34,760 nt of DNA from Gordonia otitidis NBRC 100426 (GTDB lineage Bacteria; Actinomycetota; Actinomycetes; Mycobacteriales; Mycobacteriaceae). Under the pieces are notes generated by a model. That model saw nothing but the letters and a program-made list of their open reading frames with translations, was not told the DNA's origin and did not search any database. This document shows, piece after piece, positions 1-8,656 of the stretch. Within the stretch, counting starts at the first letter, position 1, and every line of letters starts with the position of its first letter. Both the position numbers and the translations under genes were made by a program. The stretch lies in NCBI RefSeq assembly GCF_000248075.1, contig NZ_BAFB01000169.1:1-34760 (forward strand). The letters run 5' to 3'.

Positions 1-50
1 TCGGTCACTCGATCGGGTTGCCGCTCCTGCTGATCGCGCGCGGGCGATGA
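1..50 (+). CDS. 3' end of an upstream gene (partial)
   Basis: The frame running from base 3 to a TGA at 48-50 is open and ends in GHSIGLPLLLIARGR. The stop overlaps the ATG of the next gene in an ATGA arrangement (47-50), the usual sign of translational coupling in an operon. Only 15 residues are visible, so no function can be given. The overlap is the main reason to believe the frame is coding. Confidence 0.55.
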   Translation, partial: GHSIGLPLLLIARGR

Positions 51-790
51 GCGTCCTCGACTTCGCGCTCCTGCTCGTGGCCGGGTTCGGCGCCGGGCTG
101 ATCGGGTACGTAACAGGTCTGGCGTCGGTGGTCAGCTACCCAGCACTGTTGGCTGTCGGGCTGAGTCCGATCGCAGCGAACGTCACCAACACGGTGTCGC
201 TCGTCGCGGTCGGGGCGGGGAGTCTCGGCCAGTCCGGCAAGGTGTTGCTCGCAGGCGATCGTCGCCCCCTGTACGCCGGTGTCGTCGCCTCGTTGATCGG
301 CGGCACGATCGGCGCGGTGATCCTGTTGCTTTCACCACCCGAGAGTTTCAAGGTGATCGTGCCGTATCTGGTGGCTTTCGCCGCAGTCGCGCTCCTCGTG
401 CAACCGCAGTTGCGACGCCTCGCCTCGCGCCACGCCGACCGCCCCTGGGTGTTCGTCGTCGGTCTCGGCGTCATCTCCATCTACGGCGGCTACTTCGGTG
501 CTGGTGCCGGAATCGTGCTGCTCGCACTCACCCTGGTGGTCACGAGCGAACCACTCTGGCGTGCAACACTGTTGAAGTCGCTGTTTCTGGGGGTCGCGAA
601 TCTCGTCGCCGCCGTCGGGTTCATGATCTTCGGCCCGGTCAATTGGGTTGCGGCCCTTGCCATGGCGATCGGCTGTCTGATCGGCGGGTGGTGCGGTCCG
701 CCCGTGGTGAAGCGACTGCCCGCCGGTCCGTTGCGCATCGCAGTCGGACTCGGGGGTCTCGGGCTCGCCGCCTGGCTGGCCGTGAGTTAG
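47..790 (+). CDS. TauE/SafE-family membrane transporter (sulfite/anion exporter type)
   Basis: The 247-aa protein is almost entirely hydrophobic, with about seven to eight predicted membrane helices and two Gly-rich repeats: a GAGLIGYVTGL segment near residue 15 and a matching GGYFGAGAGI segment near 150. This duplicated architecture is typical of the TauE/SafE (DUF81) family, whose members export sulfite or sulfoacetate or move other small anions. It sits just before an organosulfonate ABC transporter and dioxygenase, so exporting surplus sulfite released by desulfonation is a reasonable inference. The start overlaps the previous stop codon (ATGA). Its true substrate cannot be read from sequence. 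Confidence 0.85.
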   Translation: MSVLDFALLLVAGFGAGLIGYVTGLASVVSYPALLAVGLSPIAANVTNTVSLVAVGAGSLGQSGKVLLAGDRRPLYAGVVASLIGGTIGAVILLLSPPESFKVIVPYLVAFAAVALLVQPQLRRLASRHADRPWVFVVGLGVISIYGGYFGAGAGIVLLALTLVVTSEPLWRATLLKSLFLGVANLVAAVGFMIFGPVNWVAALAMAIGCLIGGWCGPPVVKRLPAGPLRIAVGLGGLGLAAWLAVS

Positions 791-877
791 TTTGCAGAGC
801 AAGCGGTCTCGAGCGGTGCCGCACGACATCGGTGTTTTCCTCACGCTGACGTAAAGGATGGTTCTCGGGTCGGCAGG

Positions 878-893
878 CGGCTAGACATAGCCG
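878..893 (+). promoter_or_regulatory. Hairpin and possible leaderless -10 box directly before the permease start
   Basis: CGGCTA-GACA-TAGCCG forms a perfect 6-bp stem with a tetraloop at 878-893, and the GTG start follows at 894 with no space between. No Shine-Dalgarno sequence is visible. TAGACA at 882-887 lies 6 nt before the GTG, the geometry of a leaderless promoter, though its last base is not the consensus T. Either reading is tentative. Confidence 0.35.
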
Positions 894-1763
894 GTGACTT
901 TGTTCGTCGACATATCTCCCGAGGAGCGCCAGGGCGGCCAACCCGGCGTCGAGAAGACCTCGACCGGCAGCCGACTTCGTTCTCTCGCACTCAACGTCGG
1001 TCTCCCGGTGCTCTCGGTCGTCCTGTTTCTCGCGGTCTATCAGGCTGTAGCCCTCAGCGGTGTCTGGAGCGAGACATTCGTGCCGCGGCTCGGTTCCGTA
1101 TGGCACGCGTTCGTCGAGATGTCGACGACGCACAACGGCGTCGTCGGGTACGCCGGCTACTACTGGTGGGAACACCTGTACATGACGCTTCGACGTGTGT
1201 TCGTCGGCGTCGTGATCGGAGTGGTGGCCGGTGTGATCCTCGGTCTGATCATGGGATCGATCCCGTGGGTCAGAAGGCTTCTCGAACCCTGGCTCACATT
1301 CCTGCGTGCCCTGCCTCCGCTGGCGTACTTCTTCCTGCTGGTCATCTGGCTGGGAATCGACGAGGCACCCAAGATCACACTCCTGGCCCTCGCAGCGCTA
1401 CCGCCGGCGGCCGTGGCGACGACGACGGCCGTAAGCGCCACCCCGATCGCGCTGATCGAGGCGGCGCGCGCACTCGGCGCGAGTCGACGCGACGTCGTCA
1501 CCGACGTCGTGATCCCGGCCGCGCTGCCCGAGACGTTCACCGGCATCCGACTGTCCGTCGGTATCGCCTACTCGTCGGTGGTCGCGGCAGAGCTCTTCAA
1601 CGGAATCCCCGGCATCGGTGGCGTGGTCAAGGATGCCAGCAACTACAACAACACTCCCGTCGTGCTCATCGGGATCGTCCTCATCGGACTCTCCGGGCTG
1701 ATCATCGACGGCATACTCCGATTCATCGAGCACCGAGTGGTGCCGTGGCGTGGAAAGGCCTGA
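894..1763 (+). CDS. Sulfonate/taurine ABC transporter permease (SsuC/TauC type)
   Basis: This 289-aa inner-membrane protein has a cytoplasmic N-terminal stretch of about 35 residues followed by about six membrane helices. The loop EAARALGASRRDVVTDVVIP, near residues 190-210, is the EAA motif of ABC permeases that contacts the ATPase. The family (BPD_transp_1) imports sulfonates, taurine, nitrate or thiamine precursors. The adjacent binding protein, ATPase and TauD-like dioxygenase favour an organosulfonate. The GTG start at 894 is chosen because the frame has no better upstream option; the gene follows the exporter after about 100 bases and is 6 nt from the binding-protein gene, so these form one transcription unit. 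Confidence 0.9.
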   Translation: MTLFVDISPEERQGGQPGVEKTSTGSRLRSLALNVGLPVLSVVLFLAVYQAVALSGVWSETFVPRLGSVWHAFVEMSTTHNGVVGYAGYYWWEHLYMTLRRVFVGVVIGVVAGVILGLIMGSIPWVRRLLEPWLTFLRALPPLAYFFLLVIWLGIDEAPKITLLALAALPPAAVATTTAVSATPIALIEAARALGASRRDVVTDVVIPAALPETFTGIRLSVGIAYSSVVAAELFNGIPGIGGVVKDASNYNNTPVVLIGIVLIGLSGLIIDGILRFIEHRVVPWRGKA

Positions 1764-1769
1764 ACGACA

Positions 1770-2849
1770 ATGACATTCCTGACAACGAGCGCGTCTCGTC
1801 GACCGCGGCTGCGCTCGCTCGCGGTGACCGTCGGCGCTCTCGCCGCAGCCGCGACCATGGTGCTCAGCGGCTGCTCGGTGGACAGATCCGGCGGTGACAG
1901 CGACAAGCCGACGATTCGCCTTGCCTACCAGTCATTCCCGAGCGGCGACCTGATAGTCAAGAACAATCGCTGGTTGGAAGACGCGTTGCCGAACTACAAC
2001 GTCAAGTGGACCAAGTTCGACTCGGGCGCCGACATCAACACGGCGTTCGTCGCCAAACAGATCGACTTCGGCGCCATCGGGTCGAGCCCGGTGGCACGCG
2101 GGCTCTCTGCGCCGTTGAACATCGGCTATCAGGTGGCCTTCATTCTCGACGTGGCGGGCGACAACGAAGCACTGGTGGCGCGCAACGGAACCAACATCAA
2201 CTCCGTCGCCGACCTCAAGGGCAAGCGCGTGGCAACGGCATTCGCGTCGACCTCGCACTACAGCCTGCTCGCCGCGCTCGACCACGCAGGCGTGAACCCG
2301 AAGGACGTCGACCTCATCGACCTGCAACCGCAGGCCTCGCTGGCCGCGTGGCAACGCGGAGACGTCGACGCCGTCTACACCTGGCTGCCGACGCTCGACG
2401 AGCTGCGCAAGACCGGCAAGACCATCGTGACCAGCCGCGAGGTTGCCGCGTGGGGTAAGCCGACGCTCGACCTCGGTGTCGTCTCGTCCGATTTCGCCTC
2501 GCAGCATCCCGACGTGGTCGACACCTGGCGCAAGGTCGAGGCCCGGGCACTCGAGCAGATCCACGACGATCCGCAGGCTGCCGCCAAGGCTGTTGCCGCA
2601 CAGCTGAACACGACAGCTGAAGACGCTGCCAACCAACTCAAGCAGGGCATCTACCTGACGCTCGACGAGCTGACCTCTCCGCAGTGGCTCGGCACCGACG
2701 GCAAGCCCGGCAACGTCGCCGACAATCTGCACAGCGCGGCAGAATTCCTCGCGGAGCAGCAGCAGATCCCGTCGGCGCCCGCGCTGTCGACGTTCCAGAA
2801 CGCCATCTACACCAAGGGGTTGCCCGGTGTCCTCACCGCGACGCAGTGA
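1770..2849 (+). CDS. Sulfonate/taurine ABC transporter substrate-binding lipoprotein (TauA/SsuA type)
   Basis: The 359-aa protein begins with a basic region, a hydrophobic stretch and the lipobox LSGC with Cys35, so it should be a lipid-anchored binding protein outside the membrane. After that comes a type-2 periplasmic-binding fold: IRLAYQSFPSGDLIV, then VAKQIDFGAIGSSP and VADLKGKRVATAFAS, patterns common to TauA/SsuA/NrtA binding proteins. It delivers the ligand to the permease encoded just upstream. The start is 6 nt after the permease stop. The ligand (taurine or another alkanesulfonate) is inferred from neighbours only. Confidence 0.9.
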   Translation: MTFLTTSASRRPRLRSLAVTVGALAAAATMVLSGCSVDRSGGDSDKPTIRLAYQSFPSGDLIVKNNRWLEDALPNYNVKWTKFDSGADINTAFVAKQIDFGAIGSSPVARGLSAPLNIGYQVAFILDVAGDNEALVARNGTNINSVADLKGKRVATAFASTSHYSLLAALDHAGVNPKDVDLIDLQPQASLAAWQRGDVDAVYTWLPTLDELRKTGKTIVTSREVAAWGKPTLDLGVVSSDFASQHPDVVDTWRKVEARALEQIHDDPQAAAKAVAAQLNTTAEDAANQLKQGIYLTLDELTSPQWLGTDGKPGNVADNLHSAAEFLAEQQQIPSAPALSTFQNAIYTKGLPGVLTATQ

Positions 2850-3660
2850 CACGAAGGTCGACGCCGCGCAGGGAACGGGCGGTATCAGCCTGCGTGGGGT
2901 GACCCAGCGGTACGGCAAGGGCGCCGAGGCCGTGACCGCGGTCGGTCCGGTCGATCTCGAGGTGGACCCGGGGGAGGTGCTCGTTCTTGTGGGACCGTCG
3001 GGGTGCGGCAAGTCCACTCTGCTGCGACTCATCGCGGGTTTCGAGCAGCCGACGTCGGGCAGCGTGACGGTGTCCGGCCGAACTCCGGTCCCCGGTACGT
3101 CGTCGGGGGTTGTGTTCCAGCAGCCGCGGCTGTTCCCGTGGCGCAGCGTCGGCGGCAACGTCGACCTCGCTCTGAAGTACGCCGGGGTGCCGCGCGCCGA
3201 CCGTCCTTCCCGCCGCGACGAGTTGCTCGCGCGAGTAGGCCTGTCCGACACCGCGAATCGCAAGATCTGGGAGATCTCCGGCGGTCAGCAGCAACGCGTC
3301 GCAATCGCGCGCGCGTTGGCGGGCGACACATCGCTGTTGTTGCTCGACGAACCGTTCGCGGCGCTCGACGCACTGACCCGGGAGACGCTGCAGGAGGATC
3401 TGCGCACAGTGAGCGCCGAGCTGCGTCGAACGAATGTCTTCGTGACCCACAGTGCCGAGGAAGCCGCGTTCCTCGGGTCGAGGATCGTCGTGCTGACGAG
3501 CCGACCCGGACGGGTCGCACTCGACATCTCGTCGCCGATCCCACGGACCGGACTCGGCGCCGACGACATCCGAGACTCCGCTGAGTACACGGTGTTGCGC
3601 ACCGAGATCGCGGCTGCGGTCAAGAGTGCGGCACGCAGCGAAACGGTCACAAGGGACTGA
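2827..3660 (+). CDS. Sulfonate/taurine ABC transporter ATPase (TauB/SsuB type)
   Basis: This 277-aa ATPase shows all ABC landmarks: Walker A GPSGCGKST (56-64), Q-loop Gln98 in VVFQQPRLFPW, signature SGGQQQR (151-157), Walker B LLLLDE (170-175) and switch histidine His208 in VFVTHS. The VFQQPRLFPW pattern is typical of the nitrate/taurine/sulfonate subfamily. The GTG start lies inside the binding-protein gene, giving a 23-nt overlap, with AAGGGG about 8 nt ahead of it as ribosome binding site. It energises the permease at 894-1763. Confidence 0.92.
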   Translation: MSSPRRSDTKVDAAQGTGGISLRGVTQRYGKGAEAVTAVGPVDLEVDPGEVLVLVGPSGCGKSTLLRLIAGFEQPTSGSVTVSGRTPVPGTSSGVVFQQPRLFPWRSVGGNVDLALKYAGVPRADRPSRRDELLARVGLSDTANRKIWEISGGQQQRVAIARALAGDTSLLLLDEPFAALDALTRETLQEDLRTVSAELRRTNVFVTHSAEEAAFLGSRIVVLTSRPGRVALDISSPIPRTGLGADDIRDSAEYTVLRTEIAAAVKSAARSETVTRD

Positions 3661-3964
3661 GCATCGGGGGTTATGCTCGCGCTGCGGCTAACCCTGTGCG
3701 GTCCGCGCGTCGATGGGTAGACAAAGGGTGTGACCGCACAATCCCACCGCTTCGCACTCACCGGTACGCCTCGCGCTGCCGATCGGTGTCGTCTGTGGGA
3801 TTCTGTAGCCGACAGCCGGTCGGCGCGGACCACGGCCTCACACCAGCAGCAAGGTTACGCGCGAATGATCCACCGGATGACCTGGTCAGAGGGCAGCCAC
3901 CACGGCTCCCCGCCGCCTTCTCTCGGACTCGACACCACACACGACTCCCCGAGAAGGAACACCC
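3661..3964. other. Intergenic region before the dioxygenase gene
   Basis: These 304 bases carry no convincing gene. GGGTTA (3668-3673) and TAACCC (3689-3694) form a 6-bp stem with a 15-nt loop just after the ATPase stop, which may end or attenuate the transporter transcript. An open frame starting with GTG at 3730 runs into the next gene but has erratic composition and no homology I recognise. A good ribosome binding site, GAGAAGGA, sits at the right end. Confidence 0.4.
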
Positions 3965-4885
3965 ATGACCATTTCACTCCCTGATTCCCCACGCACGCCG
4001 GCCGACTCCGGGTTCGGCGATGTTGCCCCGGTCTCGTCCGGTGTCGAGTTCGACATCGACGAGTTCGGCCCTCGATTCGGTGCCGAGATCCGCGGCGTCG
4101 ACGTCGCCTCAGCCTCGGACGACGAGATCCGCGCAATTCGCTCGGCGCTGATCGATTACAAGGTGATCGTGCTCCGCGATCAGCACCTCGACGACGCGTC
4201 GCACGTCGAGTTCGGGCGCCGCATCGGCGATCTCACCGCGGGACACCCCGTGTGGAACAGTGGCGACGTCCCTGCCGAGGTGTATTCGCTCGACAGCACC
4301 GACAACGGGTTCGCCGACGTCTGGCACACCGACGTGACGTTCATGCCGCGACCGCCGATGGGATCGATCCTGCGTCCGGTCGTGTTGCCGCGCAACGGAG
4401 GCGACACCAACTGGGCCGATGCCGAGCTGGCCTACGAGTCGCTGTCGAAGCCGGTGCAACGACTCGTCGACGATCTCACCGCGAGTCACGACGGTAATCG
4501 CGAGTTCGGCTACTACCTCCAGCAGCGTCGCGGTGGCCGCGGAAACGTGTGGGACGGTAAAGAAGTCACCGAACTCGTTCCGGTGTCGCACCCCGTCGTG
4601 CGGGTCCACCCGGAGACGGGCCGAAAGTCGCTGTTCGTCAACCCGGGCTTCACATCCCACATCGAGGGCGTGTCGGACGCCGAGAGCCGGGGCATCCTCG
4701 ACCTCCTCTACGCGCATCTGACGAAGCCGGAACACATTGTGCGACACCGCTGGCGTCTCGGCGACCTGGTGCTGTGGGACAACCGCAACACCCTGCACTA
4801 CGCCAACCGCGACTACGGCGACACTCGCAGAGTGATGCACCGCATCACTCTGCGAGGTGACGCGCCGGTGGGGCCGTCGAGGTAA
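3965..4885 (+). CDS. TauD/TfdA-family Fe(II)/2-oxoglutarate dioxygenase
   Basis: The 306-aa protein is a TauD-family oxygenase, which uses O2 and 2-oxoglutarate to hydroxylate a substrate; with taurine or alkanesulfonates the product breaks down to an aldehyde and sulfite. The iron ligands are visible as His121-x-Asp123 in DVWHTDVTFM and His278 in NTLHYA, with the 2-oxoglutarate-binding arginine in RRVMHRITLRG near 289-293. Length is normal (TauD is about 280-300 aa). The ATG is preceded by GAGAAGGA. Placement after a sulfonate transporter supports a sulfur-scavenging role; the exact substrate is unknown. Confidence 0.9.
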   Translation: MTISLPDSPRTPADSGFGDVAPVSSGVEFDIDEFGPRFGAEIRGVDVASASDDEIRAIRSALIDYKVIVLRDQHLDDASHVEFGRRIGDLTAGHPVWNSGDVPAEVYSLDSTDNGFADVWHTDVTFMPRPPMGSILRPVVLPRNGGDTNWADAELAYESLSKPVQRLVDDLTASHDGNREFGYYLQQRRGGRGNVWDGKEVTELVPVSHPVVRVHPETGRKSLFVNPGFTSHIEGVSDAESRGILDLLYAHLTKPEHIVRHRWRLGDLVLWDNRNTLHYANRDYGDTRRVMHRITLRGDAPVGPSR

Positions 4886-5002
4886 CCCGGTGACGTCCTT
4901 GTGGTGACGCGGTCCGCCCGGCGTGGGACGCTGACATCGCACGGGTACCGGGTCGCATCGGTCATCCCGTAAACACGCGGGTGCGGTGCGCGCTGGTCGG
5001 AG

Positions 5003-5008
5003 TACCGT
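5003..5008 (+). promoter_or_regulatory. Candidate -10 box (TACCGT) for a leaderless MoxR transcript
   Basis: TACCGT matches the actinobacterial TAnnnT pattern and ends 7 nt before the GTG at 5016, so transcription would begin at the start codon. The same geometry recurs before other genes in this window. No clear -35 box is seen. Confidence 0.45.
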
Positions 5009-5015
5009 GGAGAAG

Positions 5016-6452
5016 GTGCCAGAGGAGAACTTCACCGCGTCCAACTCCCAAACCACCGAAAGCCGCCCACCCTCACCGCGGACCGTCGGCGAGTTGCGCG
5101 CGAGTGGCCACGTTCAGCGCAGCGTGCGTGACGAGATCCGCAACAACCTGCTGACAGCTCTTCGCGAGGGCGATGATCCGTGGCCGGGCATCGTCGGGTT
5201 CGAGGCAACGGTCATCCCGCAACTCGAGCGTGCGCTGATCGCGGGTCACGACGTCGTCATGCTGGGCGAACGCGGTCAGGGCAAGACGCGCATCCTGCGC
5301 ACCCTGGTCGGATTGCTCGACGAGTGGACACCGGTCATCGCAGGCTCCGAGCTGGGTGAGCACCCATACGAGCCGATCACCCCGGCCTCGGTTCGACGCG
5401 CTGCCGCACTGCTCGACGACCTACCGATCGAGTGGCGCCACCGCAGTCAGCGATACAGCGAGAAACTGGCGACACCCGACACGTCCGTGGCCGATCTGGT
5501 GGGCGACATCGATCCGATGAAGGTCGCCGAGGGGCGCAGCCTCGGCGACCCGGAGACGATCCACTTCGGACTGATCCCGCGTGCGCACCGCGGCATCGTC
5601 GCCATCAACGAGCTACCTGACCTCGCAGAACGTATCCAGGTGGCGATGCTCAACGTGATGGAGGAGCGCGACATCCAGGTGCGTGGCTACACATTGCGGC
5701 TCCCGCTCGACGTGCTCGTCATGGCCAGCGCGAACCCTGAGGACTACACCAACCGCGGCCGCATCATCACCCCACTCAAGGATCGCTTCGGCGCGGAGAT
5801 CCGCACGCACTATCCACTCGAACTCGACGACGAGATCTCGGTCATCGAGCAGGAGGCCGATCTCACCGCAACGGTTCCGACGTTCATCACCGAAATCCTC
5901 GCCCGCTTCACTCGCTATGCGCGCGACCATCCGTCGATCGACCAGCGCTCGGGTGTGTCCGCGCGGTTCTCGATCGCCGCCGCCGAGACCGTTGCGGCTG
6001 CTGCACTGCACCGAGCCACCGTGACCGGTGAGGACGTCGCGGTCGCGCGCGTCGTCGACCTCGAATCGGTGATCGAGGTGCTGCGGGGCAAGATCGAATT
6101 CGAGTCGGGTGAGGAGGGTCGCGAACTCGAGATCCTCGAGCATCTGCTGCGCAAATCGATCGCCGACACCGTGCGTGCGCATCTCGGCGGCATCGACATG
6201 GCCCCGCTCGTCGATGCGTTGGAGAGCGGCGAACCGGTCGTCACCGGAGACCGTGTGACCGCCGCCGACTTCCTCGCCTCGATCCCGTCGCCGGAGACCA
6301 CCGCGGGAGTCGTCGACGGTATCGCCGAACGTCTCGACGCCGAGGCCGACGGTGAGCGTGCGAGCGCACTCGAACTGGCCCTGGAGGGGCTCTTCCTGGC
6401 CCGTCGTATCGGCAAGGAAGCCGACGACGAGGGCCAGACCATCTACGGCTGA
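5016..6452 (+). CDS. MoxR/magnesium-chelatase-type AAA+ ATPase (Rv0958-like)
   Basis: With the start at 5016 the protein has 478 aa. It contains Walker A GERGQGKT (about 84-91), sensor-1 ASANPEDYTNRG (about 238-249) and an arginine finger in LKDRFGAEI (about 255-263). The Walker B position reads AINEL, with Asn in place of the usual Asp. Such ATPases pair with a von Willebrand A protein to remodel or insert cofactors into other proteins; here the partner is the next gene, 37 nt away. The client is unknown. Other in-frame GTG starts exist at 4986 and 5007; 5016 is preferred because of the -10 box and because homology begins soon after. Confidence 0.85.
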   Translation: MPEENFTASNSQTTESRPPSPRTVGELRASGHVQRSVRDEIRNNLLTALREGDDPWPGIVGFEATVIPQLERALIAGHDVVMLGERGQGKTRILRTLVGLLDEWTPVIAGSELGEHPYEPITPASVRRAAALLDDLPIEWRHRSQRYSEKLATPDTSVADLVGDIDPMKVAEGRSLGDPETIHFGLIPRAHRGIVAINELPDLAERIQVAMLNVMEERDIQVRGYTLRLPLDVLVMASANPEDYTNRGRIITPLKDRFGAEIRTHYPLELDDEISVIEQEADLTATVPTFITEILARFTRYARDHPSIDQRSGVSARFSIAAAETVAAAALHRATVTGEDVAVARVVDLESVIEVLRGKIEFESGEEGRELEILEHLLRKSIADTVRAHLGGIDMAPLVDALESGEPVVTGDRVTAADFLASIPSPETTAGVVDGIAERLDAEADGERASALELALEGLFLARRIGKEADDEGQTIYG

Positions 6453-6489
6453 TTCGACGCCGTACCGACCTCGGGCTGGACGCATACAC

Positions 6490-8490
6490 ATGGCTCAGAA
6501 GAACTTTCACCGTTCGCGATATCAGCGGTACACGGGCGGACCCGATCCGCTCGCGCCGCCCGTCGACCTTCGCGAGGCACTCGAGGAGATCGGCGACGAC
6601 GTCATGGCCGGCGCGTCGCCGCAGCGGGCGCTGCGCGAGTTCCTACGGCGCGGAACGTCGGACATGCGTGGGCTGGACAAACTTCGCGAACAGGTCAACC
6701 GGCGACGCCAGGAACTGTTGAAGCAGCGCAACCTCGACGGCACCTTCAACGAGATCCGCGACCTTCTCGACCGCGCGGTACTCGAGGAGCGTAAGCAACT
6801 CGCCCGTGACCTCGACGACGACGCGCGCTTCGCGGAGATGCAGATAGGAAGTCTCCCGCCGTCGACCGCGCAGGCCGTCGAGGAACTGTCTGAGTACAAC
6901 TGGCGGAGCCCGCAGGCCCGCGAGGATTTCGAGAAGATCAAGGACCTGCTCGGTCGGGAACTGCTCGATCAGCGGTTCGCCGGCATGAAAGAGGCGCTCG
7001 AGGGCGCGACCGAGCAGGATCGGGAGCGAATCTCGGAGATGCTGTCCGACCTCAACGCGCTGCTCGACGCCCATAACCGCGGCGAGGACACCGGCGAGCA
7101 GTTCGACGAGTTCATGTCCAAGCACGGCGAGTACTTTCCCGAGAATCCCCGTAACACAGAGGAACTCATCGACTCGCTTGCGCAGCGAGCCGCCGCGGCG
7201 CAACAGTTCTACAACTCGCTCACACCCGAGCAGCGAGCCGAACTCGATCAACTGGCGCAGCAGGCCTTCGGGTCACCGGACCTGATGAACCAACTCGCAC
7301 AGATGGATTCGGCGTTGCGAGAGGCACGACCGGGTCTCGACTGGGACAACGCCGAATCGTTCTCGGGCAACCAACAGATGGGTCTCGGTCAAGGTGCGGC
7401 AGCGCTGCGCGACATCTCTGAACTCGATGCCCTCTCCGAGCAACTCTCGCAGCAGTACGCGGGTGCGCGGATGGACGACATCGATGTCGATGCCCTCGCA
7501 CGCCAGTTGGGCGAAGAAGCGGCCGTCGACGCGAGGACACTCGCCGAACTCGAGAAAGCACTGAACGAACAGGGGTTCTTCGATCGCACGTCCGACGGGA
7601 CACTGCGCTTGAGTCCGAAGGCGATGCGACAGCTGGGACAGACCATCTTCCGCGACATCGCCGATCAGATGTCGGGGCGCCGGGGTGACCGCCAGACCAG
7701 GAAGTCGGGGCTGCTCGGCGAGCCCACCGGTGCGACCCGCGAATGGCAGTTCGGCGACACCGACCCGTGGGATGTCACGCGCACGGTCTCGAATGCCGTG
7801 CTGCGCACAATCTCCGAGAGCCCCGACCCCACGCATGCGCCCTCGACTATGGCGCGCGACGGTGTGCACATCTCCGTGCGCGACGTCGAGGTCGCCGACA
7901 CCGAGGCACGTACGCAGGCCGCGGTGGTCCTGCTGGTCGATACGTCGTTCTCGATGGAGATGGAGGGTCGCTGGACGCCGATGAAGCGCACTGCGATCGC
8001 TCTGAATCACCTGATCTCCACCAGGTTTCGCAGCGACGAGCTCGAGGTGATCGCATTCGGCCGTTATGCGCGCAGTATCGACATCGCCGAACTCACCGGG
8101 CTGCAACCGCGGATGGAGCAGGGCACCAACCTGCATCATGCGCTGCTGCTCGCGCAACGGCATCTGCGGAGGTTCCCCAATGCACAGCCCGTCGTGTTGG
8201 TCGTCACCGACGGTGAACCGACTGCACACCTCGATCCGAGCGGGGAGCCGTTCTTCTTCTACCCGCCGCACCCGCAGACGATTGCGCTCACGGTTCGCGA
8301 ACTCGACCACGTGTCGCGGATGGGAGCTCAGGTGACCTTCTTCCGCCTGGGCGAGGACCCTGGACTCGCACACTTCATGGACCAGATCGCCCGCCGTATT
8401 GGCGGGCGGGTGGTTGCGCCCGACGTCGACGGTCTCGGTGCCGCGGTCGTCGGAGACTATCTGCGGTCACGACGTCCGCGCCGCGGGTGA
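6490..8490 (+). CDS. VWA-domain protein, partner of the MoxR ATPase (Rv0959-like)
   Basis: The 666-aa protein has a long, charged, largely helical N-terminal region (about 1-440) rich in Glu, Gln, Arg and Leu, and a C-terminal von Willebrand factor A domain from about 478. The metal-ion-dependent adhesion site is intact: DTSFS at 484-488 (DxSxS), followed later by a VTDGEPTAHL segment. It resembles mycobacterial Rv0959 in length and in its first residues MAQKNFHRSRYQRY. The open frame continues upstream of 6490 inside the ATPase gene, but that part is a shadow in another frame. The MoxR-VWA pair probably acts together as an ATP-driven metallochaperone-like unit; its target is not known. Confidence 0.87.
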   Translation: MAQKNFHRSRYQRYTGGPDPLAPPVDLREALEEIGDDVMAGASPQRALREFLRRGTSDMRGLDKLREQVNRRRQELLKQRNLDGTFNEIRDLLDRAVLEERKQLARDLDDDARFAEMQIGSLPPSTAQAVEELSEYNWRSPQAREDFEKIKDLLGRELLDQRFAGMKEALEGATEQDRERISEMLSDLNALLDAHNRGEDTGEQFDEFMSKHGEYFPENPRNTEELIDSLAQRAAAAQQFYNSLTPEQRAELDQLAQQAFGSPDLMNQLAQMDSALREARPGLDWDNAESFSGNQQMGLGQGAAALRDISELDALSEQLSQQYAGARMDDIDVDALARQLGEEAAVDARTLAELEKALNEQGFFDRTSDGTLRLSPKAMRQLGQTIFRDIADQMSGRRGDRQTRKSGLLGEPTGATREWQFGDTDPWDVTRTVSNAVLRTISESPDPTHAPSTMARDGVHISVRDVEVADTEARTQAAVVLLVDTSFSMEMEGRWTPMKRTAIALNHLISTRFRSDELEVIAFGRYARSIDIAELTGLQPRMEQGTNLHHALLLAQRHLRRFPNAQPVVLVVTDGEPTAHLDPSGEPFFFYPPHPQTIALTVRELDHVSRMGAQVTFFRLGEDPGLAHFMDQIARRIGGRVVAPDVDGLGAAVVGDYLRSRRPRRG

Positions 8491-8532
8491 ACACGGGCCG
8501 CGCTGGTCGTCGTATGTACCGGTGAACAGGTG

Positions 8533-8582
8533 ACGGCCGGGAGCCGTCCGATCGGGGCACACGGTTCGATACACCTGCCCCG
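8533..8582 (+). terminator. Two short hairpins after the VWA gene
   Basis: ACGGC-cggga-GCCGT (8533-8547) is followed by CGGGGCA (8553-8559) pairing with TGCCCCG (8576-8582). They sit about 40 bases after the VWA stop and before the promoter of the next gene. No T-tract follows, so terminator function is inferred from position. Confidence 0.4.
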
Positions 8583-8597
8583 CGGGCCGAAATCAGG

Positions 8598-8649
8598 GCG
8601 CGACTCAGGGTATTTCAGGGTGTCGCGCGACGGCGACGGTCACTAGCCT
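8598..8649 (+). promoter_or_regulatory. Nested inverted/direct repeat operator and candidate leaderless promoter
   Basis: GCGCGAC (8598-8604) and GTCGCGC (8622-8628) form an inverted repeat. The segment between them is the direct repeat TCAGGGT-ATT-TCAGGGT (8605-8621) with an exact 10-bp period, so both copies face the same side of the helix. TAGCCT at 8644-8649 lies 7 nt before the ATG at 8657 and fits a leaderless -10 box. The repeats occupy the -35 area, the position expected for a response-regulator site. Confidence 0.5.
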
Positions 8650-8656
8650 CGACAAC

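Noticed and set aside
3730-3984. 84-codon frame before the dioxygenase gene
   Set aside because: Overlaps the dioxygenase start, has erratic codon use and no cysteine run of the type found in sulfur-gene leader peptides.
7273-8373. 366-codon reverse frame opposite the VWA gene
   Set aside because: Shadow of the VWA coding sequence; no recognisable motif and no ribosome binding site.
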